From Anaerolineales bacterium (GTDB lineage Bacteria; Chloroflexota; Anaerolineae; Anaerolineales; E44-bin32), in assembly GCA_029210945.1 (NCBI GenBank), contig JARGGH010000018.1:1-64000 (forward strand): a stretch of 64,000 nucleotides of DNA, in the 5' to 3' direction. Below are positions 1 to 7,799 of the stretch, piece by piece. The notes under the pieces were generated by a model that ran no database searches, was not told where the DNA came from, and saw only the letters and a list, made by a program, of their open reading frames with translations. The position numbers and the translations under genes were made by a program. The first letter of the stretch is position 1. Every line of letters begins with the position of its first letter.

Positions 1-319
1 GCGCCAATCGGGCGAGGGTCTCGGCGTCAGCACGATCTCCCTTACGGGGGTTGTGGTAGATCGCGCGGAGCTTGCGAGCATTGGCGACCAGGACATCATA
101 CCCCAGCTCCGTGAGCAAATGGCTTGCCCAACGCGAATGAGTGCCAACCTCCATGGCCACCCGGCAAGGCTGCAGAGTGGAGAACTTGCGCTGGAAGGAT
201 GCTTTTGTGGTGGGCAGGCGCGATTCTTCGATCAACTCACCCTCCTGATCGATAATCGTGATGTAGGAGACCTTGTCTCCCAGGTCTAATCCGATAAAGA
301 ATGTGCTATTGTTAAAAAT
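1..319 (-). mobile_element. IS110-family transposase, N-terminal part (cut by window start)
   Basis: Read on the minus strand, an open frame runs off the left edge. It shows the RuvC-like DEDD N-terminus of IS110 recombinases: FIGLDLGDKVSYITIID, then AMEVGTHSRWASHLLTELG, then ANARKLRAIYHNPRKGDRAD. The first Asp of the catalytic set is in GLDLGD and the Glu in AMEVG. No ATG, GTG or TTG start lies near the expected N-terminus. A strong GGAGG (minus strand) sits 8 nt before an ATT codon at 319-317, so an ATT start is likely. This family moves insertion sequences through a bridge RNA, usually encoded between the left end and the recombinase. The C-terminal serine-containing domain lies outside the window, so integrity cannot be judged. 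Confidence 0.8.
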
Positions 320-620
320 GGCTGGTTCCTCCTTTTGCGCCTTTGAGTGCGCTGAGATGTGTGCTCATCGTACACGATGAAGCACGTATACGAGGAGCCA
401 GCCTTCTCATTCCAATCTCGCTGGAGGCGACCTGGGACCACAGCGAAGCTGGGCAGGTGTGCGCCGCGATTTGCATGCGATGGATCAGATTTGCGTTCTT
501 GTGAAGCAATCGTTGAAACGATCCCAGGCGCATTGCCGATTTTGAGATCCCCAAGCGAAAACCGCTCGTCAGACCATATTTGATATTTAATTCCCGCTCT
601 CTCGCTGGGCCACCCGCACA
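320..620 (-). ncRNA. Candidate IS110 bridge-RNA region (5' leader of transposase)
   Basis: This is the non-coding stretch directly upstream of the IS110 transposase, where the family normally encodes its bridge RNA between element end and recombinase. No convincing protein is seen here. A short dyad (CATCGT-GT-ACGATG on the minus strand, near 365-380) and the palindrome CGTATACG close to it show local hairpin potential. The element's outer end is not identified, so the right boundary is approximate and the RNA is inferred from position alone. Confidence 0.3.
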
Positions 621-986
621 TGCCCTCGAGGGTGAACTGGACGGACTATCTCACACAGCTGATCAAGCATGCCATTCTGGCGAGTCCCAGCTTGTATTCC
701 TGCGTTTGACCCCTATCTAAACAGCTTAGTTTCTCACTCAACTCATAGAAGCGGAGTGGGGCACGATTGATGAAGATAATGATTGGCTGGAGCATGATGG
801 AGTTTCTCACAATTTCTCTGTAGTAGTATTAACTATATGGAAGGGCACAGAGATCGTCTCCCGAACAGTGCCCTCCCTGGAAACCACGATCACCAGGCTC
901 TCGTCGAGCGCTCCACGAACCGCGGCCCGGGATGGAAAGCATATCCTCGATAGGCTGGCGGAACTGGGTAAAGATGGAGGAACGAC
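621..986. other. Intergenic, no gene recognised
   Basis: No coding region with a ribosome-binding site and family match was found. A 10-bp direct repeat (AGTTTCTCAC) occurs near 728 and 803. The left part may belong to the IS110 element end. Only very short open frames (17 and 38 codons, plus strand) are present and have no support. Confidence 0.4.
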
Positions 987-1634
987 ATAAACAGCACCAC
1001 AAAGACCATTCTGATATCCGTCGCAGCCACGCTCATCATGGTCGCGATTGCCTTGACCGCCGTGTGGTGGTTTTCCCCGATGCGAGGGATGGGCTTCGGG
1101 TTGGTGGGGAACCCCATGTCCGCTGGCGTAATGGACGCCGACGAACTGGGACGTTTTGGTCCCACGGGCCGCGGCATGATGAACGAGATGGGCACGATGG
1201 CGGACATCGACAGCGAGTACGAGTACTTGAGCGGCATGATCCCGCACCACGAGGAAGCCGTCGCGAAGGCACGTATTCTTCGGGAGGGGACAGACCGTGC
1301 CGAGATGCGCGAGTTCGCGCAAAGCATCATCGATGTACAGACCCGGGAGATCCAACAGATAGAGGAATGGCTCGCGCGCTGGTATCCGGACCAGCCAGCA
1401 CGTGCCGACTACCAGCCGATGATGGGAGACTACAGCGGTATGAGCGGAGACGAGCTCGACGTCGCGTTTCTCGAGGACATGATCCATCATCACATGGCGG
1501 CCGTCATGATGTCCCAGCAACTTCTCGTAAGCGGGCTCGCGGAACACGACGAGGTCGCCGGGCTTGCCGGCGATATCAGAGATGCGCAGCTGCGCGAGAT
1601 CCGCCTGATGAGCGATTGGCTCGAGGATTACTGA
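987..1634 (+). CDS. DUF305 family membrane-anchored protein, possible ATA start
   Basis: DUF305 proteins are ferritin-like four-helix proteins with paired His motifs, often found near copper or oxidative-stress genes; their chemistry is not settled. Counting from the ATG at 1038, there are two repeats: MIPHHEEAV (His 70-71) and MIHHHMAAV (His 150-152), each followed by a helix rich in E/R and ending QxREIxxxxxWL. The ATG at 1038 lacks a Shine-Dalgarno and would begin inside the hydrophobic anchor. An in-frame ATA at 987 has GGAGG six bases upstream and gives MNSTTKTILISVAATLIMVAIAL, a normal membrane or signal segment. I favour 987; 1038 is the conservative choice. The gene lies near the IS110 element, 265 bp before a catalase gene, and a second DUF305 gene follows the catalase. 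Confidence 0.8.
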   Translation: MNSTTKTILISVAATLIMVAIALTAVWWFSPMRGMGFGLVGNPMSAGVMDADELGRFGPTGRGMMNEMGTMADIDSEYEYLSGMIPHHEEAVAKARILREGTDRAEMREFAQSIIDVQTREIQQIEEWLARWYPDQPARADYQPMMGDYSGMSGDELDVAFLEDMIHHHMAAVMMSQQLLVSGLAEHDEVAGLAGDIRDAQLREIRLMSDWLEDY

Positions 1635-1795
1635 CAGCGGCGCTGCATGGGCACGGGTCGCCCCCGGCCTTATCCACGGCCTGCTCCGACTCGTCGCTTA
1701 CACTGGGCTGCTGCGCGCGGCGATCTTAACCGCCATCCAAGCAGGGCTGGATGAAAGTAACAGTATCGTGCTTGCGGGCAGCCTCATCGCCGCGA

Positions 1796-1843
1796 CCGCT
1801 GAGAACGCGGGGTCAGGCAAAGCTCGAGGCCGTTAGCGAGTCA
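1796..1843 (+). repeat. Imperfect direct repeat, copy 1 (upstream of catalase)
   Basis: About 48 bp, matching 3441-3487 with few mismatches. The shared core AGCTCGAGGCCGTTA (1821-1835) is identical, preceded in both copies by GGTCAGG/CAA-type sequence and CCGCT-AA-CGCG. The two copies bracket the catalase gene. Their origin (duplication, insertion scar or shared regulatory leader) is unknown. Confidence 0.75.
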
Positions 1844-1898
1844 GTCACATTGAAAACTGTTTACATGCACAAGCCCAATAATGAAAGGGAGTGTTATT

Positions 1899-3353
1899 GT
1901 GAAAGACAATGACCGCAAACCCACAACCAACGATGTGGGTATACCCGTATCCAGCGACGAGTTTTCCCTCACCGTAGGACCCGACGGCCCGATCCTGCTT
2001 CAAGACCACTACCTTGTTGAAAAGATGGCCAACTTCAACCGGGAGATGATCCCGGACCGCCAGCCCCATGCGAAGGGCTCGGGGGCGTTCGGTCACTTTG
2101 AGGTGACCCGGGACATCGGCGCCTACACCAAGGCGGCCGTGTTCCAACCGGGCACGAAGACCGAGGTGCTGGCCCGGTTCTCCACGGTGGCCGGCGAGAG
2201 CGGCAGTCCCGACACCTGGCGGGATGTGCGCGGCTTTGCGCTCAAATTCTATACCCCCGAGGGCAACTACGACATGGTCGGGAACAACACGCCGGTGTTC
2301 TTCGTGCGCGATCCCATGAAGTTCCAGGACTTCATTCATTCGCAGAAGCGCCGTGCGGATAGCGGACTGCGGGACAACGACATGCAATGGGACTTCTGGA
2401 CCCTGTCCCCTGAATCCGCCCATCAGGTCACCATCCTGATGAGCGATCGCGGAGTCCCCAGGAGCTATAGGCACATGAACGGCTACTCGAGCCACACCTA
2501 CATGTGGGTCAACGCCGAAGGCGAGCGCTTCTGGGTGAAATACCACTTCAAGACCGACCAGGGCATCGCTTCCCTCACCCAGGAGGAGGCCGACCGGATT
2601 GCCGGCGAGGACGCCGACTACCACCGCCGCGATCTCTTCGATGCGATCAAGCGGGGGGACTACCCCAGCTGGACGCTAAAGGTGCAGATCATGCCCTTCG
2701 AAGAAGCCGAAACCTACCGCTTCAACCCCTTCGACCTGACCAAGGTCTGGCCCCACGGCGACTATCCGGTGCAGGAGGTCGGCCGGCTGACCCTGAACCG
2801 CAATCCAACCGATTTTCACACCGAGATCGAGCAGGCAGCTTTCGAGCCGAACAATCTCGTTCCCGGGATCGGTCCGAGCCCGGACAAGATGCTGCTGGCC
2901 CGCCTGATTTCCTATGGCGACGCTCACCGGGCACGCCTGGGCGTCAACTACAAGCAGATCCCGGTCAACCGGCCGCAGAGCCCGGTGCACAGCTACAGCA
3001 AAGGCGGTGCGATGCGAGTAGAGAACGTGTCCGACCCGGTGTACGCGCCGAACTCCAAGGGGGGTCCCAAGGCCGATAGCGAGCGCTATCCCGAACAGGC
3101 TATCTGGAATGCCAGTGGCGAGTTCGTCCGTGCGGCCTATACCAAGCGTAAGGACGATGACGATTGGGGGCAGCCCGGCACCCTGGTGCGGGAGGTCATG
3201 GATGACGCCCAGCGCGATCGCCTGGTATCCAACGTCGTCGGGCACCTGAAGAACGGTCTGTCCGAACCGGTGCTGGAGCGTGCGTTGGAGTATTGGCGCA
3301 GCATCGACAAGGAGATCGGCGATCGCATTGCCAAGGGCGTACAAGGGGGCTGA
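1899..3353 (+). CDS. katA: Monofunctional heme catalase (small-subunit type)
   Basis: Catalase decomposes hydrogen peroxide to water and oxygen in the cytoplasm. The protein (~484 aa) has the small-subunit length and no C-terminal flavodoxin-like extension. Visible motifs: catalytic His57 in RQPHAKG, the Asn in [13 protein letters not shown], and the proximal heme Tyr in [14 protein letters not shown] near residue 340. An ATG at 1881 is in frame, but AAGGGAG lies 7 bases before the GTG at 1899, so GTG is the better start. The gene stands alone between two ~45-bp direct repeats and between two DUF305 genes. Its GC-rich composition contrasts with the AT-rich DUF305 gene downstream, which suggests a mosaic accessory region. 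Confidence 0.95.
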   Translation: MKDNDRKPTTNDVGIPVSSDEFSLTVGPDGPILLQDHYLVEKMANFNREMIPDRQPHAKGSGAFGHFEVTRDIGAYTKAAVFQPGTKTEVLARFSTVAGESGSPDTWRDVRGFALKFYTPEGNYDMVGNNTPVFFVRDPMKFQDFIHSQKRRADSGLRDNDMQWDFWTLSPESAHQVTILMSDRGVPRSYRHMNGYSSHTYMWVNAEGERFWVKYHFKTDQGIASLTQEEADRIAGEDADYHRRDLFDAIKRGDYPSWTLKVQIMPFEEAETYRFNPFDLTKVWPHGDYPVQEVGRLTLNRNPTDFHTEIEQAAFEPNNLVPGIGPSPDKMLLARLISYGDAHRARLGVNYKQIPVNRPQSPVHSYSKGGAMRVENVSDPVYAPNSKGGPKADSERYPEQAIWNASGEFVRAAYTKRKDDDDWGQPGTLVREVMDDAQRDRLVSNVVGHLKNGLSEPVLERALEYWRSIDKEIGDRIAKGVQGG

Positions 3354-3422
3354 TCTCAGCATAATTGTGGGCAATATCAAGAGATAAAAGAAAAGGCCAT
3401 CAGCCATCAACCGATTGCAGCA

Positions 3423-3442
3423 GGCGGCGCAGGCGCGCCGCC
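3423..3442 (+). terminator. Hairpin after catalase gene
   Basis: Perfect 8-bp GC stem GGCGGCGC / GCGCCGCC with a 4-base loop, 70 bp past the catalase stop codon. There is no clear T-tract, so it could be a terminator or only an mRNA 3'-end stabiliser. It abuts the second direct-repeat copy. Confidence 0.4.
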
Positions 3443-3487
3443 GCTAAAAACGCGCGGTCAGGGAAAGCTCGAGGCCGTTAGGGCTCA
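3441..3487 (+). repeat. Imperfect direct repeat, copy 2 (upstream of second DUF305 gene)
   Basis: Counterpart of the repeat at 1796-1843, sharing the identical 15-mer AGCTCGAGGCCGTTA at 3466-3480. Each copy ends roughly 40-60 bp before a start codon, so a shared regulatory leader is as plausible as a recombination scar. Confidence 0.75.
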
Positions 3488-3530
3488 CTATTACCATGAT
3501 TAGATGTTTTCACAGATTGGAGGAAACATT

Positions 3531-4073
3531 ATGGATGAGAACAAACAAAACCTTTCTGAAAAATACATTAAATTCTTCGCGATGATAGGAACTTCAATGC
3601 TCCTCATGTATGGATTAATGTACTTGAATTCATACCAAATACTCGAGCATGCCCGGTTCAGCGAAACACGTTTATTCATGACCCTGATCATGGGTGGCTC
3701 AATGACGATCGTCATGATGGCATATATGCTTGAGATGTATCAGAACAAAAAAGCCAATATCGCAATCTTCACTGGTGCGATTTTGCTAATTTTGTCCTCG
3801 ATTTGGCTTGTCCGGAGTCAAGCAACCGTTAGTGGCGTCGATTACATGGAGGCCATGATCCCTCATCACTCAATTGCTATTCTTACCAGCGAGCGCTCTA
3901 ATATCCGAGATCCTCGAGTTCGAAAACTTGCTGATGAGATAATCGAAGCGCAACACAGAGAAATCAAGGAGATGGAATGGTTAATTTCCGACATAAGGGA
4001 AAATGGAATCGCAGCAAGTGAGGAAGAAGCCGAGGCCAGACCAATTCCATCATTTTCTGGTAATAAGGAGTAA
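3531..4073 (+). CDS. DUF305 domain membrane protein
   Basis: About 180 aa. Three hydrophobic segments (roughly residues 15-35, 50-70 and 80-100) precede one DUF305-like helical unit with MIPHHSIAI and the trailing EAQHREIKEMEWLI. Unlike the upstream DUF305 protein it has a single His pair. The start at 3531 is chosen because GGAGG lies 7 bases upstream; the in-frame ATG at 3504 precedes that Shine-Dalgarno. Base composition is clearly AT-richer than the catalase and most of the window, so separate acquisition is likely. Function is unknown; the periplasmic-side His motif suggests metal binding, by inference from the family. Confidence 0.85.
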   Translation: MDENKQNLSEKYIKFFAMIGTSMLLMYGLMYLNSYQILEHARFSETRLFMTLIMGGSMTIVMMAYMLEMYQNKKANIAIFTGAILLILSSIWLVRSQATVSGVDYMEAMIPHHSIAILTSERSNIRDPRVRKLADEIIEAQHREIKEMEWLISDIRENGIAASEEEAEARPIPSFSGNKE

Positions 4074-4123
4074 GAAATAACTTTCCACCCAACTCGAATC
4101 CATTCAAGAGGGTGTTCGACCTG

Positions 4124-4984
4124 CTACGGGACGAGCCCGGCAGGGATGCCTTCCGGATAGAGCGATTGAATTGCCTCTTCAATCCGAAGGATCCGGTTGT
4201 CAGGATTTGGGTGTGTGCTGAAGAATTCGGGCGGTCCGGCAGGATTGCTTTCGGCTAGAATCCGCATCATGCCGATCATTGCCCGCGGGTCATACCCCCC
4301 GTCCGCCATGATCTGCACCCCAAGGGCGTCAGCCTGGAGTTCATCATCCCGCCCGTACTTCATGTTGATCAGCTGGCCTACCAGGATGGCCATCTGGGCG
4401 ACTTGCTGAGTACTCGGATTCTCGGGATCGTAACTGGCGATAAGGACCGCACCTGTTATTCCTTGAGTAAGTTCCGCCTGCGCCATCCGCTCGGAGCTGT
4501 GTCGTGCCAAGACGTGAACAACCTCGTGCGCCAGGACACCCGCCAGCTGGCCCTCCGTCTCGATGCGATCGACCAGGGCACGTGTAATGAACACCTGCCC
4601 GCCCGGAAGAGCGAAGGCATTTACGGTCTGCGGGTCCGCCAGCACATGGAACTCAAACGGGTACCCGGAAGGAGCCACAATGCCGCCTCGAACGAGCGTC
4701 TGCCCAATCTCATCCACTACCGCCTGGTATTCAGGGTTAGGTTCGAGACCGCCAAACTCAGCCGCCATCTCTGGCCCGGCCTGAAGACCTATGGCAATCT
4801 CCTGTTCCTTGGTTACGCTGACGTATTGGTCCTCACCGGTCACAGGATTGAATTGCTTGGATCCAAGGAACGAAATCACCGCAAAGGCCGCCACGGCCAG
4901 CGCCAGGCCAATCCGCAGGCATCCGCTTGACGCGACTGAAGATCTGGGAGCTGCTCGCTGGCGAAGATACGAACTCTTGTTCAT
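4124..4984 (-). CDS. M48 family zinc metalloprotease
   Basis: A membrane-anchored zinc endopeptidase of the BepA/LoiP/HtpX-like M48 group, probably acting in envelope protein quality control. One transmembrane segment lies near residues 23-41. The zinc motif HEVVH is at 153-157 and the third ligand, Glu215, is in DELQAD. The C-terminal STHPNPDNRI motif is typical of the family. The length (286 aa) is normal for the short, TPR-less form. GGAGG is 8 bases upstream of the ATG. It follows the membrane-protein gene on the same strand with a 12-bp gap, so the two are probably co-transcribed. Confidence 0.9.
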   Translation of the reverse strand: MNKSSYLRQRAAPRSSVASSGCLRIGLALAVAAFAVISFLGSKQFNPVTGEDQYVSVTKEQEIAIGLQAGPEMAAEFGGLEPNPEYQAVVDEIGQTLVRGGIVAPSGYPFEFHVLADPQTVNAFALPGGQVFITRALVDRIETEGQLAGVLAHEVVHVLARHSSERMAQAELTQGITGAVLIASYDPENPSTQQVAQMAILVGQLINMKYGRDDELQADALGVQIMADGGYDPRAMIGMMRILAESNPAGPPEFFSTHPNPDNRILRIEEAIQSLYPEGIPAGLVP

Positions 4985-4996
4985 GGGGATTGCCTC

Positions 4997-5509
4997 CTAA
5001 GCGCCCGAGGCGGGGTAGGGAAGATCGTACTTGTCGAGGAGTTCGTAGACCACGCCGACCAACCCCCCCAGAATCATGTGCGTCAACAGGAGAAGCCAGT
5101 TCCGAAGCGGATAGATCCACGGAAAGAAGAAGCTCAAAGCGTAGATTTCGATCACATACAACGCCGCTCCAATCAACACCCCTCCGACAAGCCCCACGAG
5201 CAATCCCCAGCGGTGAATGACCAAAACAATCACCAGGCCATAGGCAAATGAAAGAGCGAATTGAAGCAGCACGCCTATGAGAAGGACCAGTGCCGTGCTT
5301 CCCTCTGTCACAGGAATGACATCGGGCCCGAGCACAAGCGAGGCGGTGACCCGCAGGATGAAGCCTGGCTCACCTAGCACAACGCCGCAGAGCACGAGGC
5401 CGGCTATTAGCGTTGTCAGACCAGCGACGAGCGCTGTAACGAAGTAAGCGCGCCAGTCCAGATGGGGTCGGTCCAGCAGCCTTGATCGGTGAGTCTTAAT
5501 CGTTTCCAT
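4997..5509 (-). CDS. Four-TM integral membrane protein, unknown function
   Basis: The protein has four hydrophobic stretches with short loops and a conserved-looking FFPWIYPLRNW segment before the last helix. I do not recognise the family. The start is uncertain: the frame is open to a GTG at 5602, but the first ~31 residues of that form look non-conserved, so the ATG at 5509 (METIKTHRSRLL) is preferred. A strong Shine-Dalgarno upstream (GGAGGGAGG) instead serves a separate 13-codon frame at 5583-5542. It is probably the first gene of a two-gene unit with the M48 protease. Confidence 0.7.
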   Translation of the reverse strand: METIKTHRSRLLDRPHLDWRAYFVTALVAGLTTLIAGLVLCGVVLGEPGFILRVTASLVLGPDVIPVTEGSTALVLLIGVLLQFALSFAYGLVIVLVIHRWGLLVGLVGGVLIGAALYVIEIYALSFFFPWIYPLRNWLLLLTHMILGGLVGVVYELLDKYDLPYPASGA

Positions 5510-5541
5510 ATGGACGTCTGCGCTGAAGGCCCTTCTCAGGT

Positions 5542-5583
5542 CTAAGGTTGAGGAAGCGCCTTCTCCTTTCTGACACGTGGCAT
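5542..5583 (-). CDS. Possible 13-aa leader peptide
   Basis: ATG preceded directly by GGAGGGAGG, encoding the basic peptide MPRVRKEKALPQP and ending 32 bp before the likely start of the membrane-protein gene. No attenuator structure was identified. The strong ribosome site is the only evidence, and it may instead serve the longer frame that starts at 5602. Confidence 0.2.
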   Translation of the reverse strand: MPRVRKEKALPQP

Positions 5584-5680
5584 CCTCCCTCCAATTATCC
5601 ACCCTTTCTCGCTGCCTTACAACCTGATCGGGCTTTCCCGCCTAGCTGGGTGCGGCGGTAAGCGCGATCTAGGTCTCTGG

Positions 5681-5770
5681 CCGGGAGGATAATCCCGGGA
5701 CCATTGGTCGTTCGCCAAGGCAGAATGCCGCGCGACCTGCGATCTCAAATCTCCACCATGTGGTGGAGAG
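5681..5770. promoter_or_regulatory. Dyads upstream of lipoprotein gene
   Basis: In the 300-bp divergent intergenic region there is a hairpin (CCGGGA-GGATAA-TCCCGG, near 5681-5698) and a tight 20-bp inverted repeat, TCTCCACCA-TG-TGGTGGAGA, at 5751-5770. The second has the size and symmetry of a dimeric regulator's operator. It lies between the divergent membrane-protein and lipoprotein genes. The regulator is unknown. Confidence 0.4.
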
Positions 5771-5908
5771 CGATACTCCTCATTTGTAGGATGCGGCAGG
5801 GGCGCGATCGTCGCAAAATAGGGAGTACGTGCAAACGGTTTAGCAGGCGCAAGCCCATCACGGCTCACGTCCGCCACAAGCCGGCTAGATCAACTCCGGA
5901 GGCAAAAC

Positions 5909-6319
5909 ATGAAGAAGATGCTGTTTCTCCTGGCCCTGGTGGTCGCGATGCTTGCAATGGTCGCAGGCTGTGCTCCCGGCACCGTCGCAGAGGTCAATAC
6001 GCCAACCTCGAACACCAAGGCCGGTACGCCCACATCCAGCGGTGAAATCAACGTTCCCGGCGTGAGCATTCAAGTCTATACGCCCGGCCCGAATCCAATG
6101 GCCGACACAGCCGATGCAAACGGTCACATCGCCAGCATCGGCTTAGGAATCTGGCACGGGATCATTTCCCCTGTGACGATGGTGCTTTCATTCGTCAACC
6201 AGGGTGGGCAGATGTACGAGGTGCACAACGACGGCAGCCAGTACAACCTTGGCTTCTTGGTCGGAGTGGCTATCGTGTTTATACTTCTGAGCGTGACCGT
6301 AGGTTCGAGGCGGCGCTGA
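5909..6319 (+). CDS. Small lipoprotein with C-terminal membrane segment
   Basis: 136 aa with a type II signal peptide: basic MKK start, hydrophobic core, and lipobox MVAGC with Cys21 as predicted lipidation site. A Thr/Ser/Pro-rich linker follows. The C-terminal half (IWHGIISPVTMVLSFV, then YEVHNDGSQYNLGFLVG, then a hydrophobic helix and a basic tail) resembles small uncharacterised membrane proteins seen in many bacteria; no function is known. GGAGG lies 7 bases upstream of the ATG. It is monocistronic. Confidence 0.8.
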   Translation: MKKMLFLLALVVAMLAMVAGCAPGTVAEVNTPTSNTKAGTPTSSGEINVPGVSIQVYTPGPNPMADTADANGHIASIGLGIWHGIISPVTMVLSFVNQGGQMYEVHNDGSQYNLGFLVGVAIVFILLSVTVGSRRR

Positions 6320-6379
6320 AGGCGAACATAAAATCACCTCACGAGGACCCGGTCCCATATGTCTCGGCCGAAAATGCCG

Positions 6380-6404
6380 GCCAGCTCCGTTGATGAAAGC
6401 TGGC
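6380..6404 (+). terminator. Likely terminator of lipoprotein gene
   Basis: Stem GCCAGC / GCTGGC with a 13-base loop, followed by a pyrimidine-rich run (ATTCCCCTCTTTTCC), 60 bp past the lipoprotein stop and between convergent genes. Confidence 0.45.
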
Positions 6405-6448
6405 ATTCCCCTCTTTTCCCCCTCCCAAAGAGATTGCGGTTTCGGTCC

Positions 6449-6658
6449 TCAGCGGTCTTTCTTGACCGAGAAGGCGACCTTCAGATCCGCACGGTATTCT
6501 ACGATTAGCCCGTTTTCAACCCGGGCGGTCTGTCCCACGATCTCAAGCCCGGTGATGCAGCTAACCGTTTCCTGCGCATCCTTAACGGCATTGCTGGCCG
6601 CATCCTCCCAGCTTTCCTTCGAGGTCCCGATCAACTCGATGACTTTGATGGTTGGCAT
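6449..6658 (-). CDS. Dodecin family flavin-binding protein
   Basis: 69 aa, the typical dodecin length. Dodecins assemble into hollow dodecamers that bind and store flavins (riboflavin, FMN, FAD) and quench their photochemistry. The start MPTIKVIELIGTSKESWEDAA, then the helix, then GLEIVGQTARVENG and the final strand YRADLKVAFSV match the family throughout; the Trp in ESWEDA is the usual flavin-stacking residue. AGGAGG precedes the ATG by 5 bases. It may serve the many flavoproteins of the organism. It is convergent with the lipoprotein gene. Confidence 0.9.
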   Translation of the reverse strand: MPTIKVIELIGTSKESWEDAASNAVKDAQETVSCITGLEIVGQTARVENGLIVEYRADLKVAFSVKKDR

Positions 6659-6987
6659 GCCTTCCTCCTGTTTTGTTCCTAAATGAAGCTTCCGTTACCT
6701 GAGTCCACGCGGAATTCAGTGGCTCTAACGATGTTGGCCGAATAGATCGGGCACAATACCCATTCCACTTCGGCCTGACCCGCTTAACTAAATATACCAT
6801 CTTATGATGTGAAGGTTTTGAAACTTCATCCGGCCCTCATGCAATCCGTCGCCTAACATCTGTGAGCCAAGGCGCGATCGATGGCCATTGATTGCCCGGC
6901 AATCGAAATCGGAGTAGAATGCCTCGTCGCGTGGGAAATCGGCCAACCCACCTAAACGACCATCCGTTGGGCCCAGGGAGAAGGACA
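6659..6987. other. Intergenic, divergent promoters expected
   Basis: This stretch separates the divergent dodecin gene and the small membrane-protein gene at 6988. The reading frames seen in it have no ribosome site or family match. No strong repeat was found. Confidence 0.4.
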
Positions 6988-7215
6988 ATGACAACTACAC
7001 TAGCGTTGATACTTATCATAGTCGGCGGATTGCTCTTTGTGTTGGGAATTCTATACGTCACGAAGCCTGACATATTCCAGCAAGGGTTCTGGAGGAGCAT
7101 AGACATATCTCGCCTAATCTCCACCCCAGAGGAGAACAGTGGATTCGTCAAGAGGTTTGGAGGCATACTGATCGTCGTCGGGTTGATCGTATTTATAATC
7201 GGAATGTTTACGTAG
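6988..7215 (+). CDS. Two-TM small membrane protein
   Basis: 75 aa. Transmembrane helices are at about residues 4-23 and 55-74, with a polar middle (KPDIFQQGFWRSIDISRL). The start at 6988 is set by GGAGAAGG 4-6 bases upstream; the frame is open further 5' but lacks another ribosome site. No family is recognised. Confidence 0.65.
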   Translation: MTTTLALILIIVGGLLFVLGILYVTKPDIFQQGFWRSIDISRLISTPEENSGFVKRFGGILIVVGLIVFIIGMFT

Positions 7216-7423
7216 GCGGAGCGCCAGAGTCTCTTCAGTTTCCAACCAACGACGTGCAGATCGGAGTTGACGGAGACCAAGAAGACAAGATCATAACGAG
7301 ACCAAACCGCCGCTTCATTATCCTTCTTGCCTCTCGGGCAACCCTGCGAGCCGCGCCGATTATGGCAACGTCACGCTTCCGCAGCAGTGATCCCACGCCG
7401 GGCGTGTGAGCCTGCTGCCAACG

Positions 7424-7474
7424 GCGTGGACCCCGGGAATGGCCCGGGCCATATCCCACCCCGGGGATCCACGC
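7424..7474. terminator. Long GC-rich hairpin with internal palindrome
   Basis: Arms 7424-7437 and 7459-7474 (GCGTGGACCCCGGG and its complement with one bulged base) enclose a 12-bp perfect palindrome TGGCCCGGGCCA (7440-7451). It begins 12 bp past the stop of the minus-strand gene at 7486. It has no U-tract, so it is a terminator or mRNA-stabilising structure rather than a textbook intrinsic terminator. Confidence 0.4.
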
Positions 7475-7485
7475 ACACGAACGGC

Positions 7486-7659
7486 TTAGAGGTCTCTTAA
7501 GAGAGTCGCCAAAATCAGCAACAAGAGCCCGGCTGCGACCAGCCAAAACGCGTATTCGCTCAGCGCGGCGACTGTGCCGAGATAGCCGAGCAATCCGAGT
7601 ACGCCCAGTCCAACCGCGATCCACCAGGTAACAACTTTTGGAGCACTAAGGTTTCTCAT
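7486..7659 (-). CDS. 57-aa two-TM membrane protein
   Basis: A short gene with AAAGGAG 6 bases before the ATG. The product begins MRNLSAPKVVTWWIAVGLGV, has two hydrophobic helices (about residues 9-30 and 36-54) and ends LATLLRDL. It resembles unnamed small membrane proteins that accompany stress genes in environmental bacteria. Function is unknown. Confidence 0.65.
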   Translation of the reverse strand: MRNLSAPKVVTWWIAVGLGVLGLLGYLGTVAALSEYAFWLVAAGLLLLILATLLRDL

Positions 7660-7799
7660 CACATCTCCTTTTATTTCGATATCGCTTCGAATGGGGTCCG
7701 ACGTTCGGCCCGGGTGTGGCAGTGTCGGACAACCTGCGGGGAGGGTAGCAGTGCGTTAACCTGCTTTTGTGAGCAGCGGATTTGATGGACCCGGCCAAC

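Noticed and set aside
932..1729. 265-codon plus-strand ORF and long antisense ORFs over the first DUF305 gene
   Set aside because: Arg/His-rich low-complexity translations in other frames of a gene with clear family motifs; shadows of high-GC coding sequence.
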